Below, piece by piece: positions 27,476 through 39,942 of a stretch of 64,000 bases of DNA. Source of the stretch: CATQHW01 sp965243545 (GTDB lineage: Bacteria > Spirochaetota > Spirochaetia > SZUA-6 > Bin103); contig OZ251573.1 in NCBI GenBank assembly GCA_965243545.1, positions 2,542,001-2,606,000 of the forward strand, given 5' to 3'. The position numbers and the translations under genes were made by a program. The notes beneath the pieces were generated by a model that saw only the letters and a list, made by a program, of their open reading frames with translations, did not search any database and was not told the DNA's origin. How positions within the stretch are numbered: the first letter of the stretch is position 1; every line of letters starts with the position of its first letter.

Positions 27476-30091
27476 ATGGCCGCTCCCGCATCCGACCGCT
27501 TCACTCCGCTGTCGCTGGCCGGCGCGTACAACGCGTACCGCGACGGGCTGCCCGACGAACTGGCGCCTCCGCCCGACTTGGCCGGCGCGTTCGGCCGGCA
27601 GGCGTTTCGCGGCGTGCCGTTCGACCTGGGCGCCGCCGGCGCCATGAACGCCGTGCTGGTCGATCGGAGGTGGACCGCCGCGGCGCCGGTGCCGGCCGGC
27701 GGGCTCACGGCGACTTACTTGGTCTTCCTGCACCACGTCGAGGACCGCGCCTCCGACTACCTGACCGGCTTCGCGGACGAAGCCGTGGACGGGAATGAGC
27801 TCGGCGACCACGCCGCCGACTACGTGCTGCGCTACGCCGACGGGTCCGAGCACGTCCATCCGATCCGGCGGCGCTTCGCCATCCAGCAGGCGCGCGTCGG
27901 CTGGGGGGCCAGCGCGTTCGCGGCCGTCCCGATGTACCCCGACCGGGTGTTCGCCTCGGCGGCCGAGGACCTGGCCGCCGGACGGCTGCCGGCCCACGGC
28001 TACGGCCGCGGCGAGACCCGGCACGGTTCCGGCCGCGACGGCGGCGCGCGGCTGGCGTGGCTCTACGCGCTGCCCAACCCTCACCCCGGCCGCCCTATCG
28101 AAGCGGTAGAGCTGCGGCCCGGCGGCGAGCGCTGCGTCGTGTACGGCATCGCCGCCACCGAGGTGGCCGAGCATCCGCTGCGGCCCGGCACGCGGCGCAA
28201 GCTGCTGCTCGACCTGCCGCCCGGCGCCGCCTTCGACGCCGGCGGCAACCTGCCCGGCGTGGAGATCGACCTGGGCACGGTCATCTCCGCGCGCCCCGCC
28301 CTCGACTACGACCATGCCGCATGGAACCGCGGCGACTCCGCCGCCGCGGATGCCGCCCCGCCCGCGCCGGACCTGCAGCCGGCGGTCTCCACCACCCGCG
28401 CCCTGGTCGAGTACGCCGCCCACCCGGACGCCCGCCTCTACGCCGGCGGACGCGGCTACGACCTGCGCGACCCGGAAGCGGGGCCGCTGGCGGTGGCCGC
28501 GGCCGCGCGCCCGGTGACCATCCGCATCGTGGAGCGAGGCTCAGCGCAACCGGTGGCGGCGCGCCTCCACCTGCACGGCGCGGCCGGCGAGTACCTGCCG
28601 CCCAAGGGCAACCACCGCACCGTCAACGGCAACTGGTTCGAGGACAACTACGGCGAGTTCGTCAACGGCGCCAACCAGTACGCCTACGTCCCCGGCGAGT
28701 GCGTGGCCGACCTGCCGCTCGGCGACGTCTACGTGGAGATCGCGCGCGGCTACGAGGTGCGCCCGCTCCGTACCCGCGTCACCGTCGCCGCCGACACCGC
28801 CGAGCTGGTGTTCGAGCTCGACCGGGTGCTGCGCTGGCGCGAGCGGGGCTGGGTCACCGCCGACACCCACGTGCACTTCCTGAGCCCGCAGACCGCGCTC
28901 CTGGAAGGCGCCGCCGAGGGCGTCAACGTCGTCAACCTGCTGGCCAGCCAGTGGGGGGAGATGTTCAGCAACGTCGCCGACTTCGACGGCGCTACCACGC
29001 TCGGCGCGCGTGACTTCGGCGGTTCCGGCGAGTTTCTGGTGCGCGTCGGCACCGAGAACCGGATGCAGGTGCTCGGCCACATCTCGCTCCTGGGATACTC
29101 CGGGCCGATGATCCATCCGCTGTGCTCCGGCGGGCCGTCGGAGTCGGCCATCGGCGACCCGCAGGAGGTGACCATGGCGCAGTGGGCCGCGCGCTGCATC
29201 GAACAGGGCGGCGTGGTAGTGATGCCGCACGGCCCCAATCCGCAGTGCGAACGCGCCGCCGACATAGTGCTGGGCGTGGTCGACGCGATGGAGATGATGA
29301 CCTTCAACCCGTGCGACGCGCCGCTCAACCCGTACGGCATCGCCGACTGGTACCGCTATCTCAACCTCGGCTACCGGCTGCCGGTGGTGGGCGGCTCCGA
29401 CAAGATGGCCGCCTCGTCGCAGCTCGGCGGGGTGCGCACCTACACCCAGCTCGGCGACCGCGACTTCACCTACGACGACTGGATGGCGGCGCTCAAGGCG
29501 GGCAACACCTTCGTGACGGTGGGACCGCTGGCGGAGATCACGGTCGAGGGCGCCGCGCCGGGGGGGGTGGTAGCGCTGCCGGCCGGCGGCGGCAGCGTGG
29601 CGGTGGAGTGGCGGGTCGAGTCGGTGGCGGTGCCGATCGCCGCGGTGGAGGTGATCTGCGGCGGGGATACCGTCGAGAAGTTCCATGTCGGCGGACAGCT
29701 CGCCGCGTCCGGCCGGGCGGCGGTGCGCGTGGAGTACTCGACCTGGATCGCGCTAAGGGTGCGCGGCGGCTACCGCGCCCACGCCGGCGCCGGCGGCGCC
29801 GCCGCCGACCACGGCGCCGACCACGTCGCCGCCCACACCAGCGCCGTGCAGGTGCGGGTCGACGGCAAGCGGCCGTTCCGGGCCGTCGACGCCGGGCTGA
29901 TCCTGGACCAGATCGAAGGCGCCTTGGCCTACGTCGACACCCTGGCCCCGCGCCCCGACGCCGCGCGCTACCGGCAGCTCCGCGCTACCCTGGAAGGCGC
30001 CTGGAACCGCCTGCACCAAGCCATGCACCGGAGCGGCGTGTTCCACGACCACACTCCCTTGCACGACCACGCCGCCCATCACGAGCACTGA
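27476..30091 (+). CDS. CehA/McbA-like metallohydrolase (PHP-like domain)
   Basis: An 871-residue protein. The central hydrolase region begins VTADTHVHFLSPQTALL (metal-binding His pair) and includes VLGHISLLGYSG, VVMPHGPNPQCERA and PVVGGSDKMAASS, the His and Asp ligands expected for a PHP/CehA-type metal site. The N-terminal 450 residues form beta-rich domains including a carboxypeptidase-regulatory-like segment. The C-terminus is histidine-rich (FHDHTPLHDHAAHHEH), possibly a metal reservoir. Named members cleave carbaryl and other esters, but most relatives have unknown substrates. No signal peptide is evident. 56 bp separate it from pbpC, so an independent unit is likely. Confidence 0.82.
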   Translation: MAAPASDRFTPLSLAGAYNAYRDGLPDELAPPPDLAGAFGRQAFRGVPFDLGAAGAMNAVLVDRRWTAAAPVPAGGLTATYLVFLHHVEDRASDYLTGFADEAVDGNELGDHAADYVLRYADGSEHVHPIRRRFAIQQARVGWGASAFAAVPMYPDRVFASAAEDLAAGRLPAHGYGRGETRHGSGRDGGARLAWLYALPNPHPGRPIEAVELRPGGERCVVYGIAATEVAEHPLRPGTRRKLLLDLPPGAAFDAGGNLPGVEIDLGTVISARPALDYDHAAWNRGDSAAADAAPPAPDLQPAVSTTRALVEYAAHPDARLYAGGRGYDLRDPEAGPLAVAAAARPVTIRIVERGSAQPVAARLHLHGAAGEYLPPKGNHRTVNGNWFEDNYGEFVNGANQYAYVPGECVADLPLGDVYVEIARGYEVRPLRTRVTVAADTAELVFELDRVLRWRERGWVTADTHVHFLSPQTALLEGAAEGVNVVNLLASQWGEMFSNVADFDGATTLGARDFGGSGEFLVRVGTENRMQVLGHISLLGYSGPMIHPLCSGGPSESAIGDPQEVTMAQWAARCIEQGGVVVMPHGPNPQCERAADIVLGVVDAMEMMTFNPCDAPLNPYGIADWYRYLNLGYRLPVVGGSDKMAASSQLGGVRTYTQLGDRDFTYDDWMAALKAGNTFVTVGPLAEITVEGAAPGGVVALPAGGGSVAVEWRVESVAVPIAAVEVICGGDTVEKFHVGGQLAASGRAAVRVEYSTWIALRVRGGYRAHAGAGGAAADHGADHVAAHTSAVQVRVDGKRPFRAVDAGLILDQIEGALAYVDTLAPRPDAARYRQLRATLEGAWNRLHQAMHRSGVFHDHTPLHDHAAHHEH

Positions 30092-30096
30092 ACCAC

Positions 30097-30568
30097 GTGC
30101 GCTTCTTCAACACCAGCGGCCCGGTAGTGGCCGCCGGCCATTACCGCATCCCGCCGCTGCAACGCCTCGACCTTGAGGCGGTGCTGACGTTGATCCGCCA
30201 GCGCAAGTACTTCGTGGCCGCAGCTGCTGCTGCAGGCGTTCCTGCAGCGGATCGTGAACGGCGGCGGCCGCATCGATCGGGAATACGGGTTGGGGCGCGG
30301 GCGCACCGACCTCCTGATCACCTGGCCAAAGGGCGGCGCCGGCGGAGGGCCGGCGCGGTACGTGATCGAGTGCAAGGTGCGGCGCGGGAGCCTGGAGCGA
30401 GCCGTCGCCGAAGGCGTCGAGCAGACGGCGCGCTACGTCGACCGGTGTGAGGCGGCGGCCGGGCGCCTGGTCCTGTTCGACCGCAGCGACGACCGCAGAT
30501 GGGAAGAAAAGCTGTTCCGGCGCCGGGAGGCGGCGGGCGCCGTAATCATCGAAATGTGGGGCATGTAA
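30097..30568 (+). pseudogene. AAA ATPase with C-terminal PD-(D/E)XK domain, internal deletion
   Basis: The first 43 codons (from GTG 30097: VRFFNTSGPVVAAGHYRIPP, then LQRLDLEAVLTLIRQRKYFV) match the N-terminus of a widespread AAA-ATPase-like family, which normally continues directly into a P-loop. Here the sequence jumps near 30220 to LLLQAFLQRIVNGGGRIDRE in a different frame, which is the family's C-terminal nuclease-like domain with GRTDLLITW and YVIECKV (D...ExK). The whole ATPase core, several hundred residues, is missing and the frame is shifted at the junction. The C-terminal 104 residues from ATG 30254 could still be made. Family identity recalled, not searched. Confidence 0.75.
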
Positions 30569-30593
30569 GCTTGATCGGACCCGCTTCGCCGTT

Positions 30594-33737
<3,144 letters not shown>

Positions 33738-33741
33738 CGCG

Positions 33742-34410
33742 CTACTCCCCCGCCAGGGCTTCTACGCGCGCCAGCCACGCCCCGAAGTGCCGGCATTCCG
33801 CCCGAATGCGATCCAGGCCGATACGGGCGGCCACCGCCAAGCCGTGCTGCACCTTGCGGTACCCCGGCAATTGCTGCTGCAGGCGCGCCGATGGGTGCGT
33901 GGTCGGGCCATCGTTGAGGTGCTCCGGGCTCTGTGCGCCGCGCCGGGCTGCTTCGAGCCTGCCGCTCGCTTGCTCCCATGCCGGCCGAAACTGTCCGAAT
34001 TGAGCAGGGTCGGCAAACAGCAGCGCCTCGAACTCGTACGGCTGGACGTGCGGCAGAAACCGGTCCGGGCGGCACCGGGCCACGCGCACCACTTCCTCAT
34101 GGAAAGACGCTTCGATGGCCGTTGCGCGCGCCAGCGGGTCGTTGGGCGTCCTCACGAGCCCGGGAAAATCGCCTGGCAGCCCATACAAGTCGAAGAACGT
34201 CGTAACGTAGGTGTCCCTCCGCTGCCGCAACGCATCACGAAGCGACCGCAACACTCGCTGACCGCTCAACGCGCCTCCTCGCGCACCCGCCGAGGTCGGG
34301 ATCAGACGTGGCTCGACAAACAGATTACGATCCAGAAGCGCCCTGCTAAGAATTTCCGCTACGAATCCCTGCTCGGTGCGGCCCTCGCATACGACAATGA
34401 CAAACCTCAC
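33742..34410 (-). CDS. DUF4276 (TOPRIM-like) effector protein, pair 2
   Basis: From GTG 34410 the protein has 222 residues: VRFVIVVCEGRTEQGFVAEI gives the early EGxTE motif, VTTFFDLYGLPGDFPG and LPHVQPYEFEALLFADP are the two most diagnostic DUF4276 segments. The GTG overlaps the ATPase stop (GTGA). It belongs to a different DUF4276 subgroup from the other two in this window, judging by the distinct motif wording. Inserted between the AAA gene and hsdR inside the type I system. Proposed effector released or controlled by the ATPase; activity unproven. Confidence 0.85.
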   Translation of the reverse strand: MRFVIVVCEGRTEQGFVAEILSRALLDRNLFVEPRLIPTSAGARGGALSGQRVLRSLRDALRQRRDTYVTTFFDLYGLPGDFPGLVRTPNDPLARATAIEASFHEEVVRVARCRPDRFLPHVQPYEFEALLFADPAQFGQFRPAWEQASGRLEAARRGAQSPEHLNDGPTTHPSARLQQQLPGYRKVQHGLAVAARIGLDRIRAECRHFGAWLARVEALAGE

Positions 34411-35537
34411 TGAGCCGGGCCGCCACCGGTCACGTTCGCCCGCCACAGATCGCCTAATGAGTACTCCTTCAGCCAGTCTTGCAGATCGTCCGAGTCCAGC
34501 CTTTCGAAGACGGATTCTCCATCCCTGCGGTTGACCACGACGACGTCTTCCGGCCGGAACTCGCTCACCAAGTCCGCGGATTGCGTAGAGACGATTATCT
34601 GCCGCGTCTTGCTCACAGACTCCAGTATCTCCGCCAGCAGGGCAAGCCCGAACGGATGCAATCCCAACTCGGGTTCATCGATCAGGATCAGTCGCGGCTG
34701 CAGCGCGGTCGGCTGCAGCAGCAGGGTGGCCAGGCACATGAACCGAAGCGTGCCGTCCGAAAGCTGCATCGGCCTCAGCGGCGTATCGGCATCGTCCACG
34801 TGATACCACTCGAGCTCCATGTACTCGTCGACATCCCTGCGGTAGACGAAGCCGCCGAAAAACGGAGCGACCAGCCGCACGGCGTCAACGATCTCGCGAT
34901 GTTCATACGGATGGCGTTCACGGAGAAGCCGCAGGAACGGCCCCAGGTTGGCGCCGTCCGGCTTCAGTCGCAGGTTATCGCGCACGGTTTGCGACGCACG
35001 CATTCCCGCCACCTCGCTCGTATCGTGGAAGTGATACACCCGCCAGTCCCGCATCGCCGGAAACACGTAGGCGGCGAACTCTCCGTCATCGATAGGCGCG
35101 CCACGCGCTTCCGGATGGCCGCCGTAAGGGATCGATGCCGCTTCTGCGATCGCGGAACCGGCGCCTGAAGCCGCCACACCAGCATAAGCCTGCTGCGGCA
35201 CGCCGGACGACATCAGATCGCGCGCCAGCGCCAGCCCATCCGCCACGGGTTCGAGCGCAAGCGCGTACCGATGATCGGTCCCGCTGAAGGACAACTCCAC
35301 CTCCATGCGTGAAGTCCGTCTGCGCCCGCCGAACAGCAGCGCGTCCGCGTTACCCTCTCGCCTGACGAAGAGCTCCAGCCGGTCCCGCGCGAACTCGGAC
35401 AGCATCCGAAACACCCCGATCAAGTTGCTCTTGCCCGCCCCATTCGCGCCAAGGAGTACGTTCAGCCCCCGCAGCTCAAAGTCCTCCAGCGCGCGAATCG
35501 ACTTGAACCCCCGCACGGTGACACCGTTTACCGCCAT
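34407..35537 (-). CDS. AAA15/AAA21-type SMC-like ATPase, pair 2
   Basis: A 376-residue protein starting MAVNGVTVRGFKSIRALEDF. Walker A is LLGANGAGKSNLIGVFRML (about 28-46), the signature is MQLSDGTLRFMCLATLLL, Walker B is LILIDEPELGLHPFG, and IIVSTQSADLVSEF replaces the usual STHS by STQS, so the switch histidine is a glutamine, as in several OLD-like ATPases. It precedes and overlaps the DUF4276 gene. A 37-bp gap separates it from the DUF1828 gene upstream, so it is probably in the same long transcript as the HEPN-MNT-HsdS gene. ATG 35537 fits the fold start. Confidence 0.92.
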   Translation of the reverse strand: MAVNGVTVRGFKSIRALEDFELRGLNVLLGANGAGKSNLIGVFRMLSEFARDRLELFVRREGNADALLFGGRRRTSRMEVELSFSGTDHRYALALEPVADGLALARDLMSSGVPQQAYAGVAASGAGSAIAEAASIPYGGHPEARGAPIDDGEFAAYVFPAMRDWRVYHFHDTSEVAGMRASQTVRDNLRLKPDGANLGPFLRLLRERHPYEHREIVDAVRLVAPFFGGFVYRRDVDEYMELEWYHVDDADTPLRPMQLSDGTLRFMCLATLLLQPTALQPRLILIDEPELGLHPFGLALLAEILESVSKTRQIIVSTQSADLVSEFRPEDVVVVNRRDGESVFERLDSDDLQDWLKEYSLGDLWRANVTGGGPAQ

Positions 35538-35574
35538 CTCACAGCTCCCAACGGGCACGTCACGCTGTTCAAAC

Positions 35575-36345
35575 TCATGCCGCGAGAACCGCGCGCGCAT
35601 TCCCCCGATCAGACCAGGGAATCGGCAGGACGTCGTAGCTGCGTAGCGCGTCCAGGACGTTTTGCGAGATTGGACGGTCCGAGTCGTTGACCATCGCGTA
35701 CGCGCGGGCATCATCCGGCCGCGTTTCCCTGGTGTCCAGCCAGGCGAACGCCATCGCCTGCGCGTTATCCCGACTGGGACGATTGAACGCCCGTACGACT
35801 CGTTCCGGCTGCCTCTTCGACTTCGGTATAACGAAGTCGAATCTATGGTCGTAACCACTCCTGCCGGAAAACCGTACACTGGGCGTATATCGAATGTCGC
35901 ACTCATCAAGCCAGTCGACAACGTTTTCGTAGAACAGGTTAGCCACCGTTGGCGACGCCAGGTAGAAAAGGTCATTGACGGCAAGCATCGCCTGCACAAG
36001 GTTGTGCTTTCTTAGGGCGAAATTCGCCTCCGACGCACGCACTTCAAGCGCCTTCGATGTCTCGTTCATATCCACGCCAAATCCATTGAGAGTGGTCGTT
36101 AGCAAGTCCTTACGCCGCGGGCTATCTACCGCGCACCCCGACTGCTCCAGATCGGTGACGGTATAGCCGTCATCCGTCAATACGAACACCCCGTCATCGC
36201 GCTTGGCGTAGATCTGAAGGAAATCGTTGTGGCGATCCAGATAGGGAGTCGTGATCTCCACCGACTGCTCCAACTCCCGCAGGCTGGTCTGATCCTTCAA
36301 CCACTTCCAGTACCGATCCAGCAGCGATTGCAACTCCACGATCAT
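35575..36345 (-). CDS. DUF1828/DUF1829 domain protein
   Basis: A 256-residue protein. The N-terminal DUF1828 part is marked by ITTPYLDRHNDFLQIYAKR and VLTDDGYTVTDLEQSGC; the C-terminal DUF1829 part by IRYTPSVRFSGRSGYDHRFD and FVIPKSKRQPERVV. No enzymatic function is established for this family; the FDFVIPKSK stretch loosely resembles a nuclease-type core (Asp and Lys) but that is speculation. The ATG overlaps the stop of the DUF6978-like gene (ATGA), so the two are coupled. Placed between HsdS and the AAA/DUF4276 pair in the restriction operon. Confidence 0.85.
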   Translation of the reverse strand: MIVELQSLLDRYWKWLKDQTSLRELEQSVEITTPYLDRHNDFLQIYAKRDDGVFVLTDDGYTVTDLEQSGCAVDSPRRKDLLTTTLNGFGVDMNETSKALEVRASEANFALRKHNLVQAMLAVNDLFYLASPTVANLFYENVVDWLDECDIRYTPSVRFSGRSGYDHRFDFVIPKSKRQPERVVRAFNRPSRDNAQAMAFAWLDTRETRPDDARAYAMVNDSDRPISQNVLDALRSYDVLPIPWSDRGNARAVLAA

Positions 36346-36788
36346 GTAAACAGACTCCGACCGATAGAAGGTGGTTCGACGATGTTGCAGTAAGCCATGA
36401 AGTCGCCCAACGTCCGCCATGGATCGCTCAGGTCCATGAACCGTTCGGGAACCTGAAACGCCCACTTGTCATCGAATCCCTCCCGGTATAGATGCAGGTG
36501 CGGCGACTCCACCCGTTTGCCGTCCGGGTTGCGATGCGGACTGCCGCCGAAGTCAAGCCTCACCAGAATCACAACCTGCCGGGCGCGGTTCTGGTAGGTG
36601 CCCTTGGCAAGATTGATCTGAGACCGCCGCAGGTCAAGAATAAAGCGCTCACGACGGTCCGTGGAGATCAACGGAACCGTGATCGCTCCCCCGAAGTCGG
36701 GATAGTCCCACGTCTGCGAATCGACCCGGCGCTTCTCCAACGCGAGGAGCGCGTCGGCTTCCGCCTGCTTGAGAATCGCATCAGCCAA
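36342..36788 (-). CDS. uncharacterised protein resembling DUF6978
   Basis: A 148-residue protein: RRERFILDLRRSQINLAKGT, YQNRARQVVILVRLDFGG, PHLHLYREGFDDKWAFQVP. The wording matches what I recall of DUF6978, small proteins often encoded next to DUF1828 proteins. The HLHLYREG segment has two histidines that could be catalytic or metal-binding; this is not known. Its start overlaps the end of the HEPN-MNT-HsdS gene by 8 bp and its stop overlaps the DUF1828 start, so all three are translated in series. Confidence 0.7.
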   Translation of the reverse strand: MADAILKQAEADALLALEKRRVDSQTWDYPDFGGAITVPLISTDRRERFILDLRRSQINLAKGTYQNRARQVVILVRLDFGGSPHRNPDGKRVESPHLHLYREGFDDKWAFQVPERFMDLSDPWRTLGDFMAYCNIVEPPSIGRSLFT

Positions 36789-38811
36789 TGCGCCCCTCCG
36801 TCATCGGCCGGTCGCCACCATACACCCGCCTGCTCCCTGCGTGCCGCCTTCCTGAGATCAGCTCCGGCAACAGAGCGTCCCGGAGGTCCAAAAGACGGCG
36901 CGACTCACGAGTGGCTGCGCTGACGCGCGCGATGAGTGGACCGGTCAGCTTCTCGAACGTGCGGACAACCGGCTCATCGGGGGCCGGCAACAAAAAACCG
37001 GAAAGCGCTTGTGGGGCCGCTCGCTGACGTCCGCTCGTCCCCGACATGTTCCGAATCAGAAACTGGCGGAAGCGAGGAGTGCGCGCAAGGCAGTAGGCGA
37101 ATACGTTCGGAAGCGGCGCCTTTGGGCGCATGACGATGTACTCGGTGGAACCCCAACCGGTTACGCCGTGCTCCAGGAAATCGACGTAAGCGGTCTTGCC
37201 GTTTTCAAGGCAGGGTGTAATCCGTGCGACGAGCGTGTCTCCGTTGATAAACCGCGTCCCCGAACCAAACGGACGGTTGATCACCGCACTAGGCACGTGT
37301 CCCGTCGTGGGCATGTTTGCCATAGCGACGTACGGAGCGGCCTGCCTCTTGCGCAACGACCGCCTTGGGTTTATATCGAACAACTCGGACAGTGGCGCAA
37401 CCTCCCACCCGTCGGGAGCGCCGCCGACGCCCGACTCCACGAGCCTATCGGGAAACAGGTCGGCGAGATGCTTGGGCAGGCCGGCGTCGCGGCCTTCTTG
37501 CTTGGCGCGCACGGGATCGAAGTCGACGAACCAGGACTTGAACAGCGCCCGCACCATCGCCTCCAGCGTATCGTTCATGCGCCGGTTCAGCTCGATCTTG
37601 TCGTCGAGCACTCCAAGGACCTGCGCAATCGTACGCTGGTGGGTGACACTGGTCGGAAACCTGATGGATGCCTGGTGCAGATCATGGCGATTCACCCCTG
37701 GCACCGCTGACTTATCTGAGTAGGCGCCGAAGTCTATCCTCCTGAGAAAGTAGCTTATGAATCTTGGATCGTTCCCCTTGAAGTCGCTGACGTACAGCGT
37801 AGTGTTGAGCGGCCAATAATCGCCCGGAACGAAAAAGACCTTACCGATGGTCCCGTATCGACCTGTCACTACTCCGGGACCGTCGACCCTGATCTCTGAA
37901 TGGTAATCGGTGATGCCGGACGACGAGACGACGGGCACGGAGCCAGCCTGCCGCTGGTACTTGGGGAGGTTGTATCCACACTTCAACTCGATCACTTCCC
38001 CGAGTCGGGTCTCCATCCAATCGCCGCCAGGCGCCTCGGCGCCCGCTACCACCACCACATGGTCACGTTCGATCCCACGGTGAAAGGTCTCCGGGAGGCG
38101 GGCCCAGTCGTGGGCTTCCACCAGGAAGGGGATGGTCGACTCCCTCACTGCCTCCAAGAAGTCGGCGTACCGCATCGCGTCGATCTTGGCGAGGCCGGGA
38201 CCGCGCAGCACGAGATCGAGGTCGCTGCCGTCGTGGCTCTGGCCGTTCACGCGGCTGCCGTAGACCCAGACCTCCGTGTCGGGCAGGTGCTCCCGCAGCA
38301 ACGCTTCGAGGGTCGCGCGATGGCGGGCCGGCAGATGCAGGGTCCGGGCCACCCGTGCCTTGGCCAGTGGCGCGTCGTGCATCGCCCGCGCGGTCGATGA
38401 CATGACATCGGCCAGCGCCATGGCGTCCGTGATGAAACCCGGCAGCAACGTCAAGGTCGCCGTGGCGAATCCGTCGCCGTCGTCATGGGCGGTGTCGTTA
38501 CGGTTATCGCGGTACTCCAGCCAGCGCTCGCAGGCGTCCGCCGGCAGCAGGCCGTGCTTGGCGGCGTGCCGGAACAGGTCCCTGAAGGTGAGCCGGTCAG
38601 CCTGCCGGTTGCTGGCGAACCACGGGCGTAGGCGCTTCCTCAGCAGCTTACCGCTCTGTTCCAGCACCAGATCGAACTGCTTTACGCACACGGTGCGATA
38701 GAGGTCGTAGACCACGTCGTCACCGTCGCGACCGCCGAGGCCGTCGAGCGCCCGCTCCAGGGTGCCGATGCAGCGCTTCAGAAAGGTGGTATCGATCGCC
38801 GTCTGCTCCAT
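36781..38811 (-). CDS. hsdS: HEPN/HI0074 + MNT nucleotidyltransferase fused to type I HsdS
   Basis: A 676-residue fusion. Residues 1-150 resemble the HI0074 nucleotidyltransferase-substrate-binding (HEPN superfamily) fold, with YRDNRNDTAHD supplying the HEPN RNxxxH motif at 104-109. Residues 160-255 are a minimal nucleotidyltransferase: VWVYGSRVNGQSHDGSDLDL (GS at 185-186, Asp197, Asp199). From about 265 it is an HsdS with two recognition halves, WMETRLGEVIELKCGYNL and DGWEVAPLSELFDINP, each followed by a conserved helix region. HEPN-MNT pairs are normally a separate toxin-antitoxin module. ATG 38811 was preferred to an upstream in-frame start at 38916, which would overlap the opposing promoter. 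Confidence 0.88.
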   Translation of the reverse strand: MEQTAIDTTFLKRCIGTLERALDGLGGRDGDDVVYDLYRTVCVKQFDLVLEQSGKLLRKRLRPWFASNRQADRLTFRDLFRHAAKHGLLPADACERWLEYRDNRNDTAHDDGDGFATATLTLLPGFITDAMALADVMSSTARAMHDAPLAKARVARTLHLPARHRATLEALLREHLPDTEVWVYGSRVNGQSHDGSDLDLVLRGPGLAKIDAMRYADFLEAVRESTIPFLVEAHDWARLPETFHRGIERDHVVVVAGAEAPGGDWMETRLGEVIELKCGYNLPKYQRQAGSVPVVSSSGITDYHSEIRVDGPGVVTGRYGTIGKVFFVPGDYWPLNTTLYVSDFKGNDPRFISYFLRRIDFGAYSDKSAVPGVNRHDLHQASIRFPTSVTHQRTIAQVLGVLDDKIELNRRMNDTLEAMVRALFKSWFVDFDPVRAKQEGRDAGLPKHLADLFPDRLVESGVGGAPDGWEVAPLSELFDINPRRSLRKRQAAPYVAMANMPTTGHVPSAVINRPFGSGTRFINGDTLVARITPCLENGKTAYVDFLEHGVTGWGSTEYIVMRPKAPLPNVFAYCLARTPRFRQFLIRNMSGTSGRQRAAPQALSGFLLPAPDEPVVRTFEKLTGPLIARVSAATRESRRLLDLRDALLPELISGRRHAGSRRVYGGDRPMTEGRIG

Positions 38812-38883
38812 CGCTCCGGTAAGTCCCGCCCGTGCGCCACAGCATACCACGACGCCCCGATTCGCGCTCTCGCGGCGGCGCGC

Positions 38884-38941
38884 TTGACGTACCGATCTCT
38901 GTAGGCACAGTATCACGTTTGGAACCGCTCAGACCAGGAGG
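38884..38941 (+). promoter_or_regulatory. promoter and ribosome site of the Phd/YefM-like gene
   Basis: TTGACG at 38884-38889 is a strong -35 box; 18 bases later CAGTAT (38908-38913) is a weak -10. An AGGAGG ribosome binding site at 38936-38941 is five bases before the ATG at 38947. Antitoxins of this family usually repress their own promoter, and the region also carries the upstream edge of the divergent HEPN-MNT-HsdS gene. Confidence 0.55.
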
Positions 38942-38946
38942 CGCGC

Positions 38947-39228
38947 ATGGCGGGTGAACGGATCGAAAACTACACTGAGGCCCATCAGAATCTCGAATCG
39001 TTGATGGACATCGTGATCGAGGATCGCGTGCCGGTTGTCATCACGCGGACCAAGGGCGACTCGGTTATCATGCTATCGAAGGCGGAGTATGACGCGACGA
39101 TGGAGACCTTTCATTTGCTGCGCTCCCCACGAAACGCAGAACGCTTGCGCGATGCCATTGCCGATGTCGAAGCGGGTAACGTCGTACACGCCGACCTTGA
39201 CGACGAGGAGATTGCAGCGCGGCCGTGA
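38947..39228 (+). CDS. Phd/YefM family antitoxin, no toxin gene alongside
   Basis: A 93-residue protein: YTEAHQNLESLMDIVIEDRV then PVVITRTKGDSVIMLSKAEY is the Phd/YefM DNA-binding fold; TMETFHLLRSPRNAERL is the linker to the toxin-binding C-terminus, as in YefM. YefM normally neutralises a YoeB-type RNase encoded just downstream. Here the next gene lies on the other strand 16 bp away, so the antitoxin is an orphan. Located inside the type I restriction cluster, it may instead control that locus. AGGAGG ribosome site upstream supports the ATG. Confidence 0.92.
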   Translation: MAGERIENYTEAHQNLESLMDIVIEDRVPVVITRTKGDSVIMLSKAEYDATMETFHLLRSPRNAERLRDAIADVEAGNVVHADLDDEEIAARP

Positions 39229-39244
39229 GCCAGCGTGCCAACCA

Positions 39245-39942
39245 TCAGGATGTGGGAACGCTCCCGCGCCGATCGCCCGGCGGAAACTGCGGCCGGTAGG
39301 GGCAGCGGCCCCATTGTTGATGTGTGTGCGGGTTGTCCATCATCAGCTGAACGATCCGAGGTACGATACTCGCAAGCATTCGAGCTCCGTCCTTCACCTG
39401 GTCGCGGTTCAGGCTTCCGTTCCACGTTGCGCCGCCATGGACCAGCTGGTTTCGCAGAGTGTATAGGCGCTTCAGAACTGCGGATAGCAACGGAGTGGCA
39501 TCACCTTGCCGGAACCGCATGGTAACGTCCTCGTTTTCGTCTCCGAGGATCTTCTCCCAGTTCCAGTTATGCCAGTATGGCTGAAACATGAACTTTCTCT
39601 CGAGAAGCTCCTGAATATTGGAGAATTCGGCACGCATCAGATCATGGAGTACACCTTCACCGTCCAATTCTGCGATCTGGTTTAGGAATGCGTCTAGCAA
39701 CTTCATCTCTTTCGTACCATCCGGTCTTTCCTCCGTGGCATACGTAGCGTTGAGAGCAATCCAGTAGAAGATGAACCGGGAGTCGTGGTCATCAGTGCGC
39801 TCAGCGTGATCCAGCCAGCTGATGGCCCGACGCATGCGTAGGTTCAATCCGTCCGGGAACGATTCCCTATTCTCCTCGTGGATGTGTCGCAACTCTTGAT
39901 GTCTAGACAGGGTTTCGCTCCTCATCTCGCCGTCGGGAAGCA

